A DNA stretch of 14,558 bases from CBFCZU01 sp965602635 (GCA_965602635.1 CBFCZU010000098.1:1-14558); one strand, 5' to 3'. Counted from the first letter of the stretch, positions 7,123-14,151 are shown. A program made the numbers and translations. Notes: generated by a model from the letters alone, not told the origin.

Positions 7123-8430
7123 TCAGGGCCTCTGGAACTGCGGCAGGTATTCGGCCTGGGCGTCGAGCATTTCGTCGGCTAAGGCGGTCGCCGTCTCGAT
7201 GGACTCCACCGAGCCGTCGAGAATCAGGGCGGCGATGAACTTGTCGCGGCTCCCTTCGAGGGCGGCCTCGACCACCGTCTCGACCCACTTGAATCGCGTC
7301 GCCAGCGTCCCGGCGATGGCCGACGGCACAGGCTCCTGCGCCAGCGGCACAAGGCCGTCGGCGGTGGTCAATGCGGGGCATTCCACGACCGCCTCGGGCG
7401 GGAAGTTCGGCACCACCTGCCCGCGGTTGGGCAGGTTGACCGAATAGATGCGCGGGACGCCCTTGCGCACGCACTCGATGATCTCCACCACCTGCTCGTG
7501 CTCGCCGGAAATGCTGTCGAAGTAGTCCGCCGGCAGCGGTTTGTCGGAAAGGGCCAGGCTGTGCATCTCGTCGTAGATGCTGTCGCCGTGGGCGATGGTC
7601 TCTTCGACGCTGAACACGTCCACGCCGAGGATCTTGCCGAAGTAGCCGCCGTCTCGCGCCAGGTGCGGAAAGAACTCGATCACGTGGCGGTCGAGAACAG
7701 CGGGGAACGCCCCGAACAGCTCGAATAACCGCCAGGAGAACGGGTCGTCTTCCTGTCGGCGGCGCCTTTCCGCGGCGATCTGGCGGAGGCGGGGCATCGC
7801 GTCGGCCCCGTTGACGCGCACCTCGATGAACCACGTGAGGTGGTTCATGCCCACGGCCGTGTATGCGATTGCCTCCCTGTCGGCGCCGAGAGCGTCGGCG
7901 AGGTAGTGGCCAACCTGAAAGACGCCGTGGCACAGGCCGACGACCTCCGCGCCGGTGGCCTTGCGCACGCCGCGGCAGACGCACGCCAGCGGGTTGCCGT
8001 AATTGAAGAACAGCGCCTCGCCGCAGAGGTCGATCACGTCGCGGGCGATGTCCACCATTGCCGGGATCATCCGCAGCGCCCGGGAGGTGCCGCCGGGCAT
8101 GACGCTGTCGCCCACCGGCTGGTAGATGCCGTACTTGCGCGGGATGTAAACGTCCTGCTCCCACGCCCGCCGCCCCCCGACGCCGATCGTGCAGATCACG
8201 CTTGTGGCGCCGGCCAGCACGTCGCGCCGGTCCGTCGAGGCGGACAGCGAGATCGGTGCCGACCGGGCTTCGATCATCTTCCGCGCCAGGCCCTCGGCGA
8301 CCTGGAGGGCCTCGGGGCTGGTATCGACCAATGCCAGGTCGCACTCCCACCCCCGGCCGATCATGTCGGCGATGAGCCCTCGCGTGAACATGGCGCTCCC
8401 CGCGCCGATGAGAACGACCTTCTCCCGCAT
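7123..8430 (-). CDS. Glycoside hydrolase family 4 (NAD- and metal-dependent glycosidase)
   Basis: A 435-residue GH4 enzyme. The family cleaves alpha- or beta-linked glucosides, galactosides or galacturonides by an NAD-dependent oxidation/elimination mechanism with a divalent metal, in the cytoplasm. The N-terminal Rossmann loop is VVLIGAGSAMFT (5-16), with the acidic residue of VDTS (Asp36) after strand 2. Family motifs follow in order: GGTSRALR (113-120), FNYGNP (142-147), GLCHG (165-169, Cys167 as metal ligand), GMNHLTWF (194-201, His197 as second ligand), and near the C-terminus VNLPNRGQVVPNFP (331-344) with VVECPA. The CHG form is shared with alpha-galacturonidase and alpha-galactosidase members, but subfamily specificity is not readable by eye. 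Length is normal. The ATG at 8430 is preceded by AAGGAG at 7 bases. It is divergent from the methyltransferase gene. Confidence 0.93.
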   Translation of the reverse strand: MREKVVLIGAGSAMFTRGLIADMIGRGWECDLALVDTSPEALQVAEGLARKMIEARSAPISLSASTDRRDVLAGATSVICTIGVGGRRAWEQDVYIPRKYGIYQPVGDSVMPGGTSRALRMIPAMVDIARDVIDLCGEALFFNYGNPLACVCRGVRKATGAEVVGLCHGVFQVGHYLADALGADREAIAYTAVGMNHLTWFIEVRVNGADAMPRLRQIAAERRRRQEDDPFSWRLFELFGAFPAVLDRHVIEFFPHLARDGGYFGKILGVDVFSVEETIAHGDSIYDEMHSLALSDKPLPADYFDSISGEHEQVVEIIECVRKGVPRIYSVNLPNRGQVVPNFPPEAVVECPALTTADGLVPLAQEPVPSAIAGTLATRFKWVETVVEAALEGSRDKFIAALILDGSVESIETATALADEMLDAQAEYLPQFQRP

Positions 8431-8526
8431 TCGGAGTCTCCTTTACGCCCGCAAGCCGCGGCCGTCTTCAACGCCGGTAGATTACTGCCTGCCGCGCGGC
8501 TGGCCAGCCGAAATATCGGAGGATGT

Positions 8527-8540
8527 TGGAATTGTTTCCA
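8527..8540. promoter_or_regulatory. Candidate LacI-family-type operator
   Basis: TGGAATTGTTTCCA consists of two 5-base inverted arms (TGGAA/TTCCA) around a 4-base centre. Many LacI/GalR-family sugar repressors bind 14-base sites of this shape, usually with a central CG that is missing here. It sits between the divergent GH4 and methyltransferase genes, 97 bp before the former and 58 bp before the latter, where one regulator could control both. No LacI-type gene is in the window. Confidence 0.35.
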
Positions 8541-8597
8541 CACCTCGGCGGTAATACCATGCGGCCCGGGCGAATCCGGGGCCCCGGAGGATCGGCG

Positions 8598-10007
8598 ATG
8601 AGGCTTCAGCCGGCGTTCTTGTCGCGACAGCAGGTCGAGCTGGTCCACCGCAACGCCTTGCGCGTGCTGGCGGAAGTGGGCGTGAAGGTCGAGCACCAGG
8701 AGCTGCGCCGGCACCTGACCTCTGTCGGCGGCAGGGCGGAGGGCGGCGGCGACGTGGTGCGGTTCGCAGCCGCGGATGCGGAGTGTCACATCGCCGCGGC
8801 GCCCAAGACGCCCTCGGCCGACGCCCCGGGTCGCGTGGGCGCCCGCGTGGGCGTGTACCAGTCGCGATATCTGGAGCCTCATGACGACCGGCTCGTCCAG
8901 TTCGACGAGGCGCGCCTGGCGAAGTACGCCGCCATGGCGCGCGAACTGGGCTACGTCGAGCGGATCGGCATACTCGGCGTGCCGTTCGATATGCCCGACA
9001 TCCCCCCGGCGTATCAGCCGCTGGCGGAAAAGCTCTACGCCTGGAAGCACGGCCTGGCGCCGGACGGCAGCATCATCTTCACCGCGCTGTGCGAGCCGAT
9101 GGTTGAGCTGTACGAATGCCACGCGGCCGCGACCGGGCGAGAGTTCGAGGACGTCTTCAAGGCGGTGGGGTACATGCTCTCGCCGCTTCGACTGGCGCGG
9201 TCAGAGTGCGAGCAGTTCATGTTCTACCAGCAGCGGGGGCTGCCCATGTACCTCGGGCATCTCCCGTCGCAGGGCGGCAGCGCACCGGTCACCTTCGCAG
9301 GCGCCCTGGTCGTGGCGCTGGCCGAGGAGATATTCCTGTTCCTCGTGCAGCGCGCGTTCCGCGAGGAGGCACCCTTCGGCGTCGGCGGCACGCCCGGCAC
9401 GATCGACATGCGCAAGGGCCTCGCCTGCTACGGCCGCCCTGAGATGCAGCGGTTCAACGTCGCCCTCGCCGACCTGGCACGCTTCTACGGCTGCTCCTGC
9501 GCCGGACACACCGGACTGACCGACGCCAGGCTGCCGTCCGTCGAGGCGGGGGCACAGAAGGCCATGGGAGCGCTGATCACGGCCCTGGCCTGCGGGCACG
9601 GCTCGGTGGCCGCCGGGCTGCTGGGCATGGACGAGATCTGCTCGCCCGTGCAGCTCGTCCTCGACGGCGACCTGGTCGGAAGCCTGCAAGTCATCCTGGC
9701 CGAATCGAATGTTGACAACGAGGCCTGCGCGTTCGAGGATATCCTGTCCGCTGGCTGCGGAGGCAACTTCCTCGGGACGGACATGACTGTCGAGCGGTTC
9801 CGAGAAGAGCTTTGGGAGCCGAGGACGTGGACCCGGGGATCGACCAGCGGGTGGGAACTCTCGGGCCGGCAGACCGACGCCGACCGGGCGCGCGAATGGG
9901 TGGCGGCGTTCGAGAAGCGTTTCGTCCCCGAGCAGCGTATCGGCCGGGACGAAGAGAAGGACCTCCGCGCGATCATCAGACGGGCCGTCAGCAGGTCGCT
10001 CGTCTGA
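8598..10007 (+). CDS. MttB-family corrinoid methyltransferase (non-pyrrolysine)
   Basis: A 469-residue member of the trimethylamine methyltransferase (MttB) superfamily. Characterised members move a methyl group from a quaternary or tertiary amine to a corrinoid protein; the pyrrolysine-free branch includes glycine betaine, proline betaine, gamma-butyrobetaine and carnitine enzymes. Visible features: the N-terminal helix AFLSRQQVELVHRNALRVLAEVG typical of the family (broken here as AFLSRQQVELVHRN), GGTPGTIDMR in the middle, TDARLPSVEAGAQKA (from Thr308) and LVLDGDLVGSLQV around Asp356. There is no in-frame TAG, so it is not a pyrrolysine enzyme. The ATG at 8598 has GGAGG at 7 bases upstream, while in-frame ATGs at 8523 and 8559 do not. 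No corrinoid protein or reactivase gene is in the window. The substrate cannot be assigned. Confidence 0.9.
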   Translation: MRLQPAFLSRQQVELVHRNALRVLAEVGVKVEHQELRRHLTSVGGRAEGGGDVVRFAAADAECHIAAAPKTPSADAPGRVGARVGVYQSRYLEPHDDRLVQFDEARLAKYAAMARELGYVERIGILGVPFDMPDIPPAYQPLAEKLYAWKHGLAPDGSIIFTALCEPMVELYECHAAATGREFEDVFKAVGYMLSPLRLARSECEQFMFYQQRGLPMYLGHLPSQGGSAPVTFAGALVVALAEEIFLFLVQRAFREEAPFGVGGTPGTIDMRKGLACYGRPEMQRFNVALADLARFYGCSCAGHTGLTDARLPSVEAGAQKAMGALITALACGHGSVAAGLLGMDEICSPVQLVLDGDLVGSLQVILAESNVDNEACAFEDILSAGCGGNFLGTDMTVERFREELWEPRTWTRGSTSGWELSGRQTDADRAREWVAAFEKRFVPEQRIGRDEEKDLRAIIRRAVSRSLV

Positions 10008-10086
10008 CGGCTGCGGGGAGGGGCGCGACGGAAAAGCCCTCACCGGCAGGGAAACGCCCACGGGGCAAACGGGTCAGAGACTGCGG

Positions 10087-10103
10087 GGCGGCACGGGGCC
10101 GCC
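10087..10103 (+). other. GC hairpin just upstream of the hydrolase ribosome binding site
   Basis: GGCGGC and GCCGCC form a 6-bp stem around a 5-base loop in the 117-bp gap after the methyltransferase gene, ending 8 bases before the GGGAGGAG ribosome site (10112-10119). It lacks a T-run, so it is more likely an mRNA structure affecting translation or stability than a terminator. Confidence 0.35.
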
Positions 10104-10124
10104 ACACCGACGGGAGGAGAACCA

Positions 10125-12680
10125 ATGATGACGTCGAGAATACGATGGGCGGCTGTTGTCGTGTGCCTGGGCTGCTCAGCGGCGGCGTGGGCGGACTACG
10201 ATGTCCGAGTTGACCTCAGGAACCTATCCGGCGAGGCAAAGACCGACTGGCCGGTGATCCTGCGCGTGTACACCGTCCTGGGGCGGAACCTCCCGGCGGG
10301 CTCGGTCAACCCCAACGGCTTTCACGTGTACGATCCGGCCGGGAAGGAAGTGCCCCACGCCATAGAGAAGATCCCGCCGTACGATCAGCCGGGCAACGAC
10401 GAGCTGGTCTTCGTCATACCCACGATCAGACCCGACGAGGTGCTGAGCTACCGCGTCACGAACACGCGGGCGAAGTCGGCCAGGCGAGCGAAGATCGACG
10501 TGGTCAACAGCCCGCACAACCTGATCGCCAACGGCGGCTTCGAGAAGGGCGACGGCGCCCGCCCGGCGGGTTTCAGCGCGCCGGCAGCGCTGGACGGAAA
10601 GGTCTGTCACTCCGGGCGGTCGTCGCTGATGCTCTCGGCCGACGGGCAGGCAGTCTCGACCAAGTACGCCAAGCCCGTCACGCTGCACAAGGACTCGTGG
10701 TACTACTTCGGCGCCTGGAGCAAGACCGACAACGTCAGCCGGTTCGGCTACCAGGCTGGCCCGGCCGCCCACTTCAAGATCCCCGGCTTCGCCCCGACCG
10801 ACCCGAAGAAGCTCGGGACGACACGGCATGGCTCGGTCGTCTCCCAGTGCAGCACGCGCGATTGGCTCAAGACCACCTTCGAGTACCGCGGGCACACCGA
10901 CTGGGGCATGGACATCTTCGCCGCCAAGGCGATGCGCGCCGGCGAGACGACCGTCGAGTTCGTCCTCGATCAGCGCAAGCACTACTACATGCAACCCGGC
11001 AAGACGAAGGGCACCTGGTGGCTCGACGACGCCGTGTTCATGGAGCAGCCGGAGGTGAACGTCAGGTTCGACCTGGCCCTCGAGCCGCTCATGACGGACG
11101 GCGTCTTCGTGTTCACGCGCCCGGCCTCGATGTTCATGGGGCGCCTGAAGGATGAGAACAACCATAACGACCCGCAGGAGTGGTGTGCCTTTCCTTACGC
11201 CCACGAGAAACTGGAGAAGCTCGACAAGTTCGCCCTGAAGGGCCAGCGGGTAACCTATTGCATCGGCGTGTACCACACGCGCCCGATCAGGAAGGCGACG
11301 ATCCGACTGCTTCGAGGCGTCCTCGGCGGCCCGCGTGGCGCGCTGATCGGCGCGCAGCTGGTCGAGTACTGCCCTGGATACACCGGGCCTGACCGCAATC
11401 GCTACATGCTCATCGGCAAGGCACCCGGGCTCCCCGAGACGGTCAAACCCAAGGGCGAGCGCGGCGTACGCTACTTCTTCCTGACCTGCGGCGTCCACAA
11501 GAACAGCATGCCAGGAAAGTACACGGGCGAGGTGGAGCTGAGGGTGGTGAAGAAGCACACCATCCCGCTGACGCTACGGGTGCAGGACATGGTCCAGCCG
11601 GTGATCAAGGACGTGTTCGTGGGGATCATCTTCCAGGCCGGCAGCCCAAGGTTCGACGACGAGGCCATGCAGGTTTACAGCCGCTCGGGCTTCACCAGCG
11701 TGACGCGGTTCGGGGGCTTCCTCAACTACAAGCAGGACGAGGCCGGCAAGTCGCAGGTGGACGTGGACAAGCTGGACAAGACGATGATGTGGCTGAAGAA
11801 GTACGGCATGTCGGGCGTCTGCCTGTTCAGCGACTTCGACGTGGGCCCGAGGTGGAACGGCGGGTACATGCTGCGTCGGGTTCGCCCGGCGGAGTCCAAC
11901 AAGCCCGCCCTGTCGTGGCGCCAGAGGCTCAAGCTCGCCGAGTCCGCCTACAAGGAGCAGATCAAGCGGATCGAGGCGGCGCGGAAGAAGCACCCGGAGT
12001 GGCCGGAGCTCATCTACATGAACTTTGACGAGCCCGACCTCCACGGCGGCGTTAACGGCAAGCCCGACCCGGCCATGGCGTGGGTCAACGAGGTAGCCCC
12101 CCGCGCCCTGACGACGCTGGACGTGCAGTTCGACCCGCTGGAGGTCTGCGCCAAGTGGTACACCATGCCCGCCTTCGACAACCCCGCCGACTGGGCCGGG
12201 CCGGAGCTGTACCGCTGGGTCAAGACTTGCTGCAAGGGCTTCGGCTACTGCGGCCAGCCGGCCAGCGCCGAGTGGTCGCGCTACCAGGGCGGGATGCTCA
12301 TGATCACCAGCGGCGCGCAGTACATGCACAGCTGGCACCTCCAGAACGCCAACAGCCAGGTCGCCTACGGCGGCAAGAAGAAGCGCCTGCGGCGGGCGAT
12401 CTCCATGATCGCCTGGGGCGAGGCGATGAACGACCTGAAGTGCCACCGCCTGCTGACCCTTGCCATGGCCGAGGGCGGCAACCCGGCGGCCCGCCAGAAG
12501 GCCCAGACGTACCTCCGCCGAGTCTTCGCCGTCTTCAACGGCGATCACAAGCAGCGCTGGCCCATCGAGCCCTACCTGGGGCTGGCCGCCAACTGGGGCT
12601 ACGACCGGTTCTACGACGACTGGCAGGAGCAGATGGCCCGCCACGCGGCCGCACTGAAGGGAATCAAATGGCTTGAGTGA
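10125..12680 (+). CDS. Exported multidomain protein, glycoside-hydrolase-like
   Basis: An 851-residue exported protein. Residues 1-23 are a signal peptide (RIR, hydrophobic core AAVVVCLG, cleavage after AWA). Next comes a beta-rich domain (about 25-125, with NPNGFHVYD and EVPHAIEKIPPYD), a carbohydrate-binding-like sandwich (about 131-307, from NLIANGGFEKGD to GTWWLDDAVF), another beta domain ending in PGKYTGEVELRVV (about 460-480), and an alpha/beta barrel-like C-terminal half. The latter contains LIYMNFDEPDLHG, whose Asp635-Glu636 pair resembles the catalytic-region DEP motif of DUF4091-type glycoside hydrolases. I cannot assign a GH family or substrate. The ATG at 10125 is 7 bases after GGAGG; an ATG at 10128 is the alternative. 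It follows the methyltransferase gene on the same strand and may be cotranscribed. Its site of action is the periplasm or outside. Confidence 0.8.
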   Translation: MMTSRIRWAAVVVCLGCSAAAWADYDVRVDLRNLSGEAKTDWPVILRVYTVLGRNLPAGSVNPNGFHVYDPAGKEVPHAIEKIPPYDQPGNDELVFVIPTIRPDEVLSYRVTNTRAKSARRAKIDVVNSPHNLIANGGFEKGDGARPAGFSAPAALDGKVCHSGRSSLMLSADGQAVSTKYAKPVTLHKDSWYYFGAWSKTDNVSRFGYQAGPAAHFKIPGFAPTDPKKLGTTRHGSVVSQCSTRDWLKTTFEYRGHTDWGMDIFAAKAMRAGETTVEFVLDQRKHYYMQPGKTKGTWWLDDAVFMEQPEVNVRFDLALEPLMTDGVFVFTRPASMFMGRLKDENNHNDPQEWCAFPYAHEKLEKLDKFALKGQRVTYCIGVYHTRPIRKATIRLLRGVLGGPRGALIGAQLVEYCPGYTGPDRNRYMLIGKAPGLPETVKPKGERGVRYFFLTCGVHKNSMPGKYTGEVELRVVKKHTIPLTLRVQDMVQPVIKDVFVGIIFQAGSPRFDDEAMQVYSRSGFTSVTRFGGFLNYKQDEAGKSQVDVDKLDKTMMWLKKYGMSGVCLFSDFDVGPRWNGGYMLRRVRPAESNKPALSWRQRLKLAESAYKEQIKRIEAARKKHPEWPELIYMNFDEPDLHGGVNGKPDPAMAWVNEVAPRALTTLDVQFDPLEVCAKWYTMPAFDNPADWAGPELYRWVKTCCKGFGYCGQPASAEWSRYQGGMLMITSGAQYMHSWHLQNANSQVAYGGKKKRLRRAISMIAWGEAMNDLKCHRLLTLAMAEGGNPAARQKAQTYLRRVFAVFNGDHKQRWPIEPYLGLAANWGYDRFYDDWQEQMARHAAALKGIKWLE

Positions 12681-12825
12681 TGGCCGCCCGCGCAGGCTGC
12701 CGTCGGCGCTGGCGGAAGTGCGGCCCGCCTGGATGCAAGGGGACCACGGCCGCTGGGCCGAAATGGTTACGTATGTGGACCTCGGAGGGGGAGTTCCGCC
12801 AGGATCGTGCGCCGTTCCCAGCGCC

Positions 12826-12873
12826 TGCTAACGAGCAGCTAAGCGGCCGCGCTCCGCCCGGTCTGCTTTAGCG
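12826..12873 (-). repeat. attC-like hairpin 1 (after the lipoprotein gene)
   Basis: An imperfect inverted repeat with three matched blocks. GCTAA (12827-12831) pairs with TTAGC (12868-12872), GCAG (12835-12838) with CTGC (12863-12866), and GCGG (12843-12846) with CCGC (12854-12857), with unequal spacers between the blocks. Read on the minus strand, the lipoprotein stop codon TAA (12870-12868) lies in the first arm and the far arm ends in GTTAGCA. This is the R''-L''-L'-R' plan of integron attC sites. At about 48 bases it is shorter than most attC sites, and its R' departs from GTTRRRY at one base. Confidence 0.42.
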
Positions 12874-13326
12874 CCCGGCTAGCCCGCCCTTCTGCTTCTC
12901 GTACTCACGTTTCAAGAGAGGCTCAAGCACCTTGTTGATGCCCGGACATCGATAGCCCTGCTCGAAACCGCCCTTCACATGACACCGATCGGTGCCGTTG
13001 ACCTTTACCTCGACACCGGGCTTGCTCGAATCGGCTGACGTGTAGAACCGGAGCCTACGATTCCCGGAGGCGGCCGACACCCGATAGGGCCGGGACTGAT
13101 AGATCGTGTCCCATATCTCTTGGATGAGAAACTCCTCGGTGATGGTCACCTGCACACCGCTGCCGTAGCCGCCCTGAGATGCCACGAGGTCAATCTTGTC
13201 GGTGCTATCCGGCGTCAGGCCATGGCGCTTGAGGATCTGCACAAACGCAGGTTCGATCGTCGGGGCCAGTTGTGTGTTGGCGCAGCCTGCGAGGAGCAGC
13301 GCTGCTAGCAGGAGGCTTCGTTTCAT
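12868..13326 (-). CDS. Small lipoprotein, function unknown
   Basis: A 152-residue protein with a lipoprotein signal: MKRSLLLAALLLAGC, with lipobox LAGC (12-15) and lipidation expected on Cys15, so it should be membrane-anchored outside the cytoplasm. The mature part is mixed alpha/beta, with GGYGSGVQVTITEEFL (52-67) and two further cysteines (115, 127) that could form a disulfide. I do not recognise a family. AAGGAAGG lies 6 bases before the ATG. The stop codon sits within an attC-like hairpin and the upstream gene also ends in one, leaving a leader of only about 26 bases, as in an integron cassette. Codon use is less GC-biased than in the kinase or hydrolase genes. Confidence 0.75.
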   Translation of the reverse strand: MKRSLLLAALLLAGCANTQLAPTIEPAFVQILKRHGLTPDSTDKIDLVASQGGYGSGVQVTITEEFLIQEIWDTIYQSRPYRVSAASGNRRLRFYTSADSSKPGVEVKVNGTDRCHVKGGFEQGYRCPGINKVLEPLLKREYEKQKGGLAGR

Positions 13327-13345
13327 GTCGATCCTTCCTTAGTAC

Positions 13346-13418
13346 GGCTAACGTGGCCATCACCGGCGGGGATGGAGCGTGAGCGGAATTCCCGTCCGTG
13401 TGCATGGCTTTGCTAGCG
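13346..13418 (-). repeat. attC-like hairpin 2 (after the small membrane protein gene)
   Basis: A long imperfect inverted repeat. GCTA (13347-13350) pairs with TAGC (13414-13417), GCCAT (13356-13360) with ATGGC (13404-13408) after 5-base unpaired spacers on each side, and CACCGGCGGG (13361-13370) with CCCGTCCGTG (13391-13400) with one mismatch and one G-T pair; the loop is 20 bases. On the minus strand the upstream gene's TAG (13415-13413) lies in the first arm and the far arm ends in GTTAGCC (13352-13346). Length (about 72 bases), symmetric spacers and terminal GTTAGC fit attC architecture. The first arm has GCTAGC where RYYYAAC is expected. Confidence 0.5.
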
Positions 13419-13682
13419 CTTCCTTTTAGTCATTGATACCATGATAAACCAAGCCGCCGCTCCGATCGTCATTAGAAACAAGGACGGAAAAAGGACCAGT
13501 CCAAATCGCTGGCACAGTTCGCCAATACTGACGAGGAATAGCGTGGCGGGAGGAAGGGCCTGGGCTGTATCCGCCCACACTGCGACTTGGTGTGGCAGGA
13601 TGAAAACCGAGTATATCATCACCGCCCACAGAGCCAAACTCATGGAGAACAGCATGGCTGCGATGATTTTCTGTGCTGTCAT
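13413..13682 (-). CDS. Small two-helix membrane protein
   Basis: An 89-residue inner-membrane protein with two hydrophobic helices (about 6-29 and 60-83) joined by a polar loop and ending in the basic tail TKRKR. The loop and second helix (LPPATLFLVSIGELCQRFGL) resemble by eye the segment of GspF/PilC type II secretion or pilus platform proteins where LPxxTxxxxxxSxxxxxxG precedes a helix. It is far too short to be a whole GspF, and this resemblance is weak. GGAG lies 8 bases before the ATG at 13682; the open frame runs further up to 13877, but that part is not protein-like. A hand count of 13441-13500 gives 29 of 60 G+C against 43 of 60 for 4441-4500 in the kinase. The leader begins with GTTAGCG, and the stop codon lies in an attC-like hairpin. 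Confidence 0.65.
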   Translation of the reverse strand: MTAQKIIAAMLFSMSLALWAVMIYSVFILPHQVAVWADTAQALPPATLFLVSIGELCQRFGLVLFPSLFLMTIGAAAWFIMVSMTKRKR

Positions 13683-13808
13683 CTCGCTATCTCCGCTAAC
13701 AGCGGACACACAGACTGGTGGACGAACTCCCGCCGGGGGATGAGTTTGCCGCCCCACCCCCGACGCGTGTATTCTACGAGGAAGCCCCGGCACCCGCAAC
13801 ACCGGCAT

Positions 13809-13920
13809 CCGCCTTCGCGGGCGGCTTCCGGCTTCGCCAAGTCGCCGACCTACCTGCCGGTCAGGCAGGCGCTCCATAGCTATGGCGACGGAGCGGCTAC
13901 GCCGGACAAGTCGGCGGACA
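13809..13920. repeat. Cluster of palindromes, possible interspersed repeat
   Basis: Several inverted repeats follow each other: CCGCC/GGCGG (13809-13824, 6-base loop), CCTGCC/GGCAGG (13853-13869, loop GGTCA), CGCTCC/GGAGCG (13870-13895) enclosing the perfect 12-base palindrome CCATAGCTATGG (13874-13885). Related motifs AAGTCGCCGAC and AAGTCGGCGGAC flank the cluster. The mix of a CCATAGCTATGG core with GC-rich arms looks like a mobile palindromic intergenic repeat, but only one copy is in the window. Confidence 0.4.
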
Positions 13921-13994
13921 GGTTCCAGGCCGCGATTGCTCTCGCCGGGCGGCTGGCGGGGAATGTGACGAACCGCGGGCGCTGAATCATCGGG

Positions 13995-14016
13995 AAAGGC
14001 AGAGACGCATCCTGCC
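13995..14016 (-). terminator. Probable rho-independent terminator of tRNA-Lys
   Basis: On the minus strand GGCAG (14016-14012 on plus numbering) pairs with CTGCC (14002-13998) around a 9-base loop that can pair further, and is followed by TTT then CCC. It begins 4 bases beyond the tRNA 3' end. The T-run is short, so efficiency is uncertain. Confidence 0.45.
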
Positions 14017-14019
14017 CAC

Positions 14020-14093
<74 letters not shown>

Positions 14094-14123
14094 GCCGGTC
14101 GCGGAAACAACCGTCAAAGCGGT

Positions 14124-14151
14124 AGTCTATAGAACGCGGGCGAGCGGTCAA
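14124..14151 (-). promoter_or_regulatory. Sigma70-type promoter of tRNA-Lys
   Basis: On the minus strand TTGACC (14151-14146; 5 of 6 match) and TAGACT (14129-14124; 4 of 6) are separated by 16 bases. The -10 box ends 30 bases before the tRNA 5' end, leaving a leader of about 23-25 bases for processing. This is the best two-box promoter in the window. Confidence 0.55.

Larger units (their letters stand above)
13683..14019. other. Gene-free stretch between cassette-like genes and tRNA
   Basis: No convincing gene lies here; the open frames on either strand lack ribosome sites and protein-like composition. It contains a GTTAGCG box (minus, 13700-13694) at the leading edge of the cassette-like pair, for which I cannot find a matching attC arm further upstream. 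A cluster of palindromes (13809-13920) and the likely tRNA terminator (13995-14016) occupy the rest. Confidence 0.6.

Noticed and set aside
7115..8350. Second minus-strand frame inside the GH4 gene
   Set aside because: Same strand but shifted frame, Arg/Gly/Pro-rich, lacks motifs; the GH4 frame has all metal and NAD motifs.
8598..10007. Pyrrolysine use in the MttB-type gene
   Set aside because: The frame has no internal TAG; it belongs with the pyrrolysine-free branch.
10224..12644. Long minus-strand open frames opposite the exported protein (10224-11558, 11574-12644)
   Set aside because: Low-complexity V/L/H/R/A-rich translations without recognisable motifs, opposite a gene with a signal peptide and good ribosome site.
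12677..12871. Short plus-strand frame after the exported protein gene
   Set aside because: Overlaps the stop codon, lacks a ribosome site, has no protein-like pattern, and its end runs into the attC-like hairpin.
13694..13700. Third attC site upstream of the membrane protein gene
   Set aside because: A GTTAGCG box is present, and a small local hairpin CCGCT-GTT-AGCGG, but no matching outer arm was found within about 100 bases, so only the box is noted.
13441..13743. Plus-strand frame of 100 codons opposite the small membrane protein gene
   Set aside because: No ribosome site and no coherent hydrophobic pattern, whereas the minus frame has two clean membrane helices, a GGAG site and a basic tail.
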